Under the pieces are notes generated by a model. It saw nothing but the letters and a program-made list of their open reading frames with translations, had not been told where the DNA came from and did no database searches. The position numbers were made by a program, and so were the translations under genes. From an uncultured Alphaproteobacteria bacterium (lineage in GTDB: Bacteria; Pseudomonadota; Alphaproteobacteria; RF32; CAG-239), in the NCBI GenBank assembly GCA_910577095.1, contig CAJTLY010000006.1:1-64000 (forward strand): a DNA stretch of 64,000 bases, written 5' to 3'. This document shows, piece by piece, positions 60,199-64,000 of the stretch; position 1 is the stretch's first letter, and each line of letters starts with the position of its first letter.

Positions 60199-60262
60199 AA
60201 CCCGCTGCACCGATATCGCCGCCAACGGCCGACGCAGCTTTTCCGACGGAGAACGTTCATGA
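60191..60262 (+). CDS. Possible 23-codon coupling peptide between WYL gene and cca
   Basis: A short frame starts within the WYL stop region (ATGTCTGA) and ends at TGA overlapping the cca start (ATGA). GGAG lies 7 bases before the cca ATG. The peptide is MSETRCTDIAANGRR plus eight residues and is not similar to anything I know. It may serve only to carry ribosomes from one gene to the next. Low confidence that it makes a stable protein. Confidence 0.3.
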   Translation: MSETRCTDIAANGRRSFSDGERS

Positions 60263-61521
60263 AAATATATCAAGTGGGCGGATGTGTCCGCGACCGGTTG
60301 CGGGGACAGCAGCCGCAAGACTATGACCATGTCGTGGTCGGTTCTTCGCCCGCCGAAATGCTTGAACACGGTTTTATTCAGGTGGGGCGCGATTTTCCGG
60401 TTTTTCTTCATCCCGAAACCAAACAGGAATATGCATTGGCGCGCAAAGAAATTAAAACCGGCAACCGTCACACCGATTTCAGGTTTATTTTCGATCCTTC
60501 GGTAACCTTGGAAGAAGATCTGGAACGACGCGATTTTACCTGCAACGCATTGGCGTTTGATCCTCAAACCGAGGAGATTATAGATCCTTTCGGCGGTGTC
60601 GACGATATAAAAAAGCGTATTTTACGGCATATTCACCGTGAACATTTCCAGGAAGACCCGTTGCGCATTTTGCGTCTGTGCCGTTTTGCCGCTCAGCTCG
60701 GTTATACCCCGGCGGCGGAAACCATGGAACTGGTTACAAAAATGACGGCCGACGGCATGCTTGACCATCTCACCCCCGAAAGAGTCTGGAAAGAATTGGA
60801 AAAAGCGCTCCGCTTCCCCGATTTTCCGCAATTTGTCCGCGTCGCCTGTCAATGCGGCGCCCTCAAAGCGATTCTGCCCGAGGTCGAAAAGCTCTGGCAA
60901 ACACCTGAACGCACCGATTATCACCCCGAAGGCAACAGCGGCGAACACACCGTGATGACACTTGAACAAGCCGCCGATACTAACGCCATGGTCCGTTTTG
61001 CCCTGTTACTGCATGATATCGGCAAAACCGTTACTCCGGCCGAGATTCTTCCATCGCACCACAATCATGAACAAAACGGCTTGCCGCTGATCAGGCAGAT
61101 CTGCAAACGCCTGCGCATTCCCAACCATTATCGCGATTTTGCCCTCATCGCCTGCCGTCTCCATATGAAACTCTGCAAAATTCCCGAAATGCGTGTGGGT
61201 ACGCTGGTTGACTTCTGCGAAGACCTGGTCTGCCGCGGCGTATCGCATATGGACAATTATATTGAAGTCTGCCGCGCCGATATGCATGGCTGCAAACGGC
61301 AAATTTCTCCAGAGGAAGATGCTGTTTTCGAACAAAATGCCGCTTTGCTGCGGCAAATCGGCAAATTTCTGGCCGACATCCGCGCCGCCGATATGCCCGG
61401 CTATTCTTCCCTGCCCAAAGACCACCGTTTCGGCGAGCTTTACCGGCAGTACCGAATCCGGCGGGTCCGCGAGTTTTTGACCGGTCTGCGGCAACAGACC
61501 GGTACATTGCCGTTATCTTAA
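60259..61521 (+). CDS. cca: CCA-adding tRNA nucleotidyltransferase with HD domain
   Basis: Adds or repairs the 3' CCA of tRNAs. The 420-residue protein has the class II nucleotidyltransferase head (YQVGGCVRDRLRG, then the acidic pair in QDYDHVVVG), the RRDFTCNALAFD motif, the RNA-binding neck (DPLRILRLCRFAAQ) and a C-terminal HD domain (LLLHDIGKTVTP), as in the E. coli type with phosphohydrolase activity. The stop overlaps the autotransporter stop on the other strand. Confidence 0.93.
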   Translation: MKIYQVGGCVRDRLRGQQPQDYDHVVVGSSPAEMLEHGFIQVGRDFPVFLHPETKQEYALARKEIKTGNRHTDFRFIFDPSVTLEEDLERRDFTCNALAFDPQTEEIIDPFGGVDDIKKRILRHIHREHFQEDPLRILRLCRFAAQLGYTPAAETMELVTKMTADGMLDHLTPERVWKELEKALRFPDFPQFVRVACQCGALKAILPEVEKLWQTPERTDYHPEGNSGEHTVMTLEQAADTNAMVRFALLLHDIGKTVTPAEILPSHHNHEQNGLPLIRQICKRLRIPNHYRDFALIACRLHMKLCKIPEMRVGTLVDFCEDLVCRGVSHMDNYIEVCRADMHGCKRQISPEEDAVFEQNAALLRQIGKFLADIRAADMPGYSSLPKDHRFGELYRQYRIRRVREFLTGLRQQTGTLPLS

Positions 61522-63998
61522 TTAAAAGTCCAGTTAAACCCAAGCATCAGCCGATAATCGGTTTCGGCGTTCTTTTGATGATCCGGATTAAGACGCATGT
61601 CAAATTCGGCTTTGAAGTTCATGTCTTCGTTGATTTCGCGGGCATGATAAAGAGCAAATTTGTACTCGCGCGCCTCCGGTTTCAAACTGGCCGAAAACTG
61701 CTCCCGATAAACCCGGTCGGAGTAATTGTCACGGCCGGCCGGCAGATTGAAGCGGGCGCTGCCGCTGTAAATCCGCAGCGGCGACGATATCTGCAACCCG
61801 ACTACATCGGTTTTATTATAGCGGTAATGACCGTCCAACGCAAAACTGTCACTGGCCAGACGACTGGTCTGCATCAGGTTCGAGGCCAAACGGCCGCCGT
61901 CGGTCCATCCCTGATAGTAAGCGCCGCTCAAAAACAAATTGCGCAGCGGCGACCAACTCAATTTCAAACCTGCATAATAAGTGTTGGAATCGCCGACGTC
62001 AAAACCGCCGGTACCGTTCAAACCAAGCAAGGCACCGTCTTCGTACAAGACCCCGCTCATGGCGGTAACCGTCAACCGATCGGTCGCCTGAAACGACACC
62101 GCCGAATCGAAAGCATAGGCCCGATTGTCAAAATCACGGTCATTTTCATCGCGGCTGCCGTCATACAAACCGTTTTCACCGGTCGAAAATCCCATCGTAA
62201 TGCCGAGCGAGGAAACCGGATTATAACGATTATAAACACCATAAGCCGCATTCATGGCCAAAAACGGGTTGGAGAGCGTTTTATCAAAATAGTTTTGATT
62301 ATTGTAGGCGGTATTTTCGGTATAATAAAAACCGGTGGTATTTTGATTTCCCGTATATTCAACTTCCATCGTTCCCAAACCGCCGGCCGAAGTCTTCATC
62401 ACCGCCGGTGCGTAAGCAAAGGCCAAATTGCCGCCCGATCGAACGGTCTGCTTGGGCTGATAGCGCGAAAAGGCATACAGGTCGTTCTTGAAATTGCGGT
62501 CATTGTTATGAGTAGCATGGACAAACGACGCCATCGGCATCGCAAACGGACGTTTATATTTGTCAAATACGGTAACCGAGCGCGGCATTTTGGCCATCAT
62601 CGCACTTTTGAAAACCGCCGGTACCGTCATTGTGGTAGCCTTTGCCAGCACACCGGCTCCGTTGACGGATTCTCCGGTCGGAACCTCGACATCGCCCTGA
62701 GGCCGCGTCGCCGCTCCGAGATTGAGCTGCCCGTGTCCGTAAATTTCATCGACACCCGGCGCCCCTAAATCGTCGGCGGTTTCAAAAATCAACTGCACCA
62801 CTTCCTGCGGCGTCATATAAGGATAAGCTCCCATCAAAAAGGCAATGCTTCCGGTCACTACCGGCGCCGCCATCGAAGTACCGTCCTTAATGCCGTAACC
62901 GCCGGTCACCGACGACATGATATCGGTACCCGGCGCGGCAATACAATAGTCTTTCGCCGCACCGCAGGCGTTGGAATAATCCGCCAGTTCCAGCGTTTTT
63001 TCCGACGCCGAAGAACCGAGAGCAACCACGGTTACAAATAAATTTTTCAAAGAATCTTTAAATTCGTCAAGCAACGGAATACCGTTCATGATCCCCGGCT
63101 GTTCATAACTTTCGTTGCCGGCCGAAAAAACAAAAACAACCTGGCTCTCCGCCTGATAACGGGCAGCTTCCAGCGCGTCTTTGATCGCCGATGCATGTTG
63201 TTTGATCGTCGAAGCGTTGTAGACGTCGTTGGCATCAATACCCAAACTGAAGTTGATCACTTTAGCGCCGTCGCTGATCAGTTCCTCAACCGGTACGTCC
63301 ATCGGTGACATCATGTCCCAGCGGGCCGCAGTCAGCTGCGCATTTTCAAAAGCGACGCCGTGCATATAATTGCCGTCCCGGTTAGCGGCGATAATCCCGG
63401 CAACGTGGGTTCCGTGTTGTTGCGACGGATCGCTTCCCGGATAAAATCCGATCGAGCTTTGCGACAAATTTTCCCAATCGTAACCGTCTTCATATTTGGA
63501 AGCCCAGGCATCATATTTCGCTTTGCTGCCGTCATCAATCCGGGTCAGGTAAACATCCCCTTCGCTGGTAACCAGATAAGTGACGTTTTGATAAGTGGTG
63601 CCGCCGACTTTATACGAACTTGCCCACTTCCAGCAATTGACCGAATTGCCGCTTTTGGAACAGGGACCGTAGTCAAAATTGTGCCCGGTGACCGATTTTC
63701 CCGCAAATTCGGGATGAGCGCCGTACACGCCGCTGTCAACGATACCGACTTTTACCGGCGCCAAACCGGATTTGAGACCGCCGGTGCCGTTTGCGGTATA
63801 AAAACGCGCATAAGCTTCCGCGGCATTGATATGACGGAGGAAACCGCCGTCGTTATATTCGGCGTTTTTAAAATAATCGGCACTTAACGGCTGATCTTCG
63901 CCGGGATCGGGTTCGCCTTCGCCGCCGCCTTCAATAACACCGCCGCCCTCGCCGCTGCCGCCGCCTTCGCCACCGCCCGGACCGGAACCGCCCCCTTC
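61518..63998 (-). CDS. Subtilisin-type autotransporter (partial, cut by right edge)
   Basis: About 826 residues are visible; the N-terminus lies beyond the window. The first visible part is a Gly/Glu-rich low-complexity linker, then a peptidase S8 domain with all three catalytic residues: VGIVDSGV (Asp), QQHGTHVAGII (His) and DGTSMAAPVVTG (Ser). A long passenger-to-barrel linker follows, then a C-terminal autotransporter beta-barrel (about the last 280 residues) ending LGFNWTFN. It is likely a surface or secreted protease, possibly self-cleaving. The internal TTG at 63764 is not a start. Confidence 0.92.
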   Translation of the reverse strand, partial: EGGGSGPGGGEGGGSGEGGGVIEGGGEGEPDPGEDQPLSADYFKNAEYNDGGFLRHINAAEAYARFYTANGTGGLKSGLAPVKVGIVDSGVYGAHPEFAGKSVTGHNFDYGPCSKSGNSVNCWKWASSYKVGGTTYQNVTYLVTSEGDVYLTRIDDGSKAKYDAWASKYEDGYDWENLSQSSIGFYPGSDPSQQHGTHVAGIIAANRDGNYMHGVAFENAQLTAARWDMMSPMDVPVEELISDGAKVINFSLGIDANDVYNASTIKQHASAIKDALEAARYQAESQVVFVFSAGNESYEQPGIMNGIPLLDEFKDSLKNLFVTVVALGSSASEKTLELADYSNACGAAKDYCIAAPGTDIMSSVTGGYGIKDGTSMAAPVVTGSIAFLMGAYPYMTPQEVVQLIFETADDLGAPGVDEIYGHGQLNLGAATRPQGDVEVPTGESVNGAGVLAKATTMTVPAVFKSAMMAKMPRSVTVFDKYKRPFAMPMASFVHATHNNDRNFKNDLYAFSRYQPKQTVRSGGNLAFAYAPAVMKTSAGGLGTMEVEYTGNQNTTGFYYTENTAYNNQNYFDKTLSNPFLAMNAAYGVYNRYNPVSSLGITMGFSTGENGLYDGSRDENDRDFDNRAYAFDSAVSFQATDRLTVTAMSGVLYEDGALLGLNGTGGFDVGDSNTYYAGLKLSWSPLRNLFLSGAYYQGWTDGGRLASNLMQTSRLASDSFALDGHYRYNKTDVVGLQISSPLRIYSGSARFNLPAGRDNYSDRVYREQFSASLKPEAREYKFALYHAREINEDMNFKAEFDMRLNPDHQKNAETDYRLMLGFNWTFN

Positions 63999-64000
63999 AC

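Overview
The window reads as a chromosomal segment of a Gram-negative alphaproteobacterium, probably an uncultured host- or gut-associated relative of Rhodospirillales. This is inferred from gene content and order. An F0 operon (atpI-B-E-b'-b) stands without the F1 genes. There is a pal-cpoB-tilS-ftsH-glmM run, a uvrC-pgsA-OmpR-type regulator-histidine kinase run, a DUF721 gene next to a dsbA-like gene, CarD/CdnL, LptG, and an autotransporter. Pyruvate phosphate dikinase and a two-subunit CoA-transferase fit a fermentative life, but that is inference.

Layout. 1-460: the 3' end of a large serine recombinase runs into the 3' end of tRNA-Trp, which looks like the edge of an integrated element. 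460-1150: a candidate structured RNA (copy A) lies just upstream of a small XRE-type gene. 1200-9700: lptG-gmk-yicC, an SDR gene, carD, and ileS-trmL. 9700-13080: two small coupled unknown genes, anmK, tyrS. 13080-17550: small orphan genes with their own promoters and terminators, interspersed with rpmG, a second copy (B) of the structured RNA, and a 3-methyladenine glycosylase. 17600-31400: metallophosphoesterase, CoA-transferase, a BOF-domain protein, an HNH-like unknown, a UDG-like protein, DsbA-like protein, phosphate transport (DUF47-PiT), rlmH, and rplU-rpmA-obgE-rsfS. 31490-45480: nuclease, lipoprotein, acidic unknown, then a long leftward cluster from pal to the two-component system (envelope, tRNA modification, proteolysis, wall precursor, repair, phospholipid). 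45870-47790: three orphan genes, two of which share a repeat. 48000-64000: ppdK, pheA, exonuclease, F0 operon, dsbA-like, DUF721/DciA, beta-barrel protein, hydrolase, oxidoreductase, WYL regulator, CCA enzyme, and a subtilisin autotransporter cut by the right edge.

Two gene classes stand out. Housekeeping genes mostly carry a visible Shine-Dalgarno sequence. About a dozen orphan genes instead have a strong sigma70-like promoter with a 17-base spacer, an A/T-only leader often containing AATTATTAA, no Shine-Dalgarno, and usually a private terminator. The most interesting unexplained items are this orphan set, the two-copy structured RNA with an identical promoter and possible pseudoknot, the repeat-protein pair at 46738-47789, and unusual versions of the ATP synthase c subunit, PgsA and PPDK.
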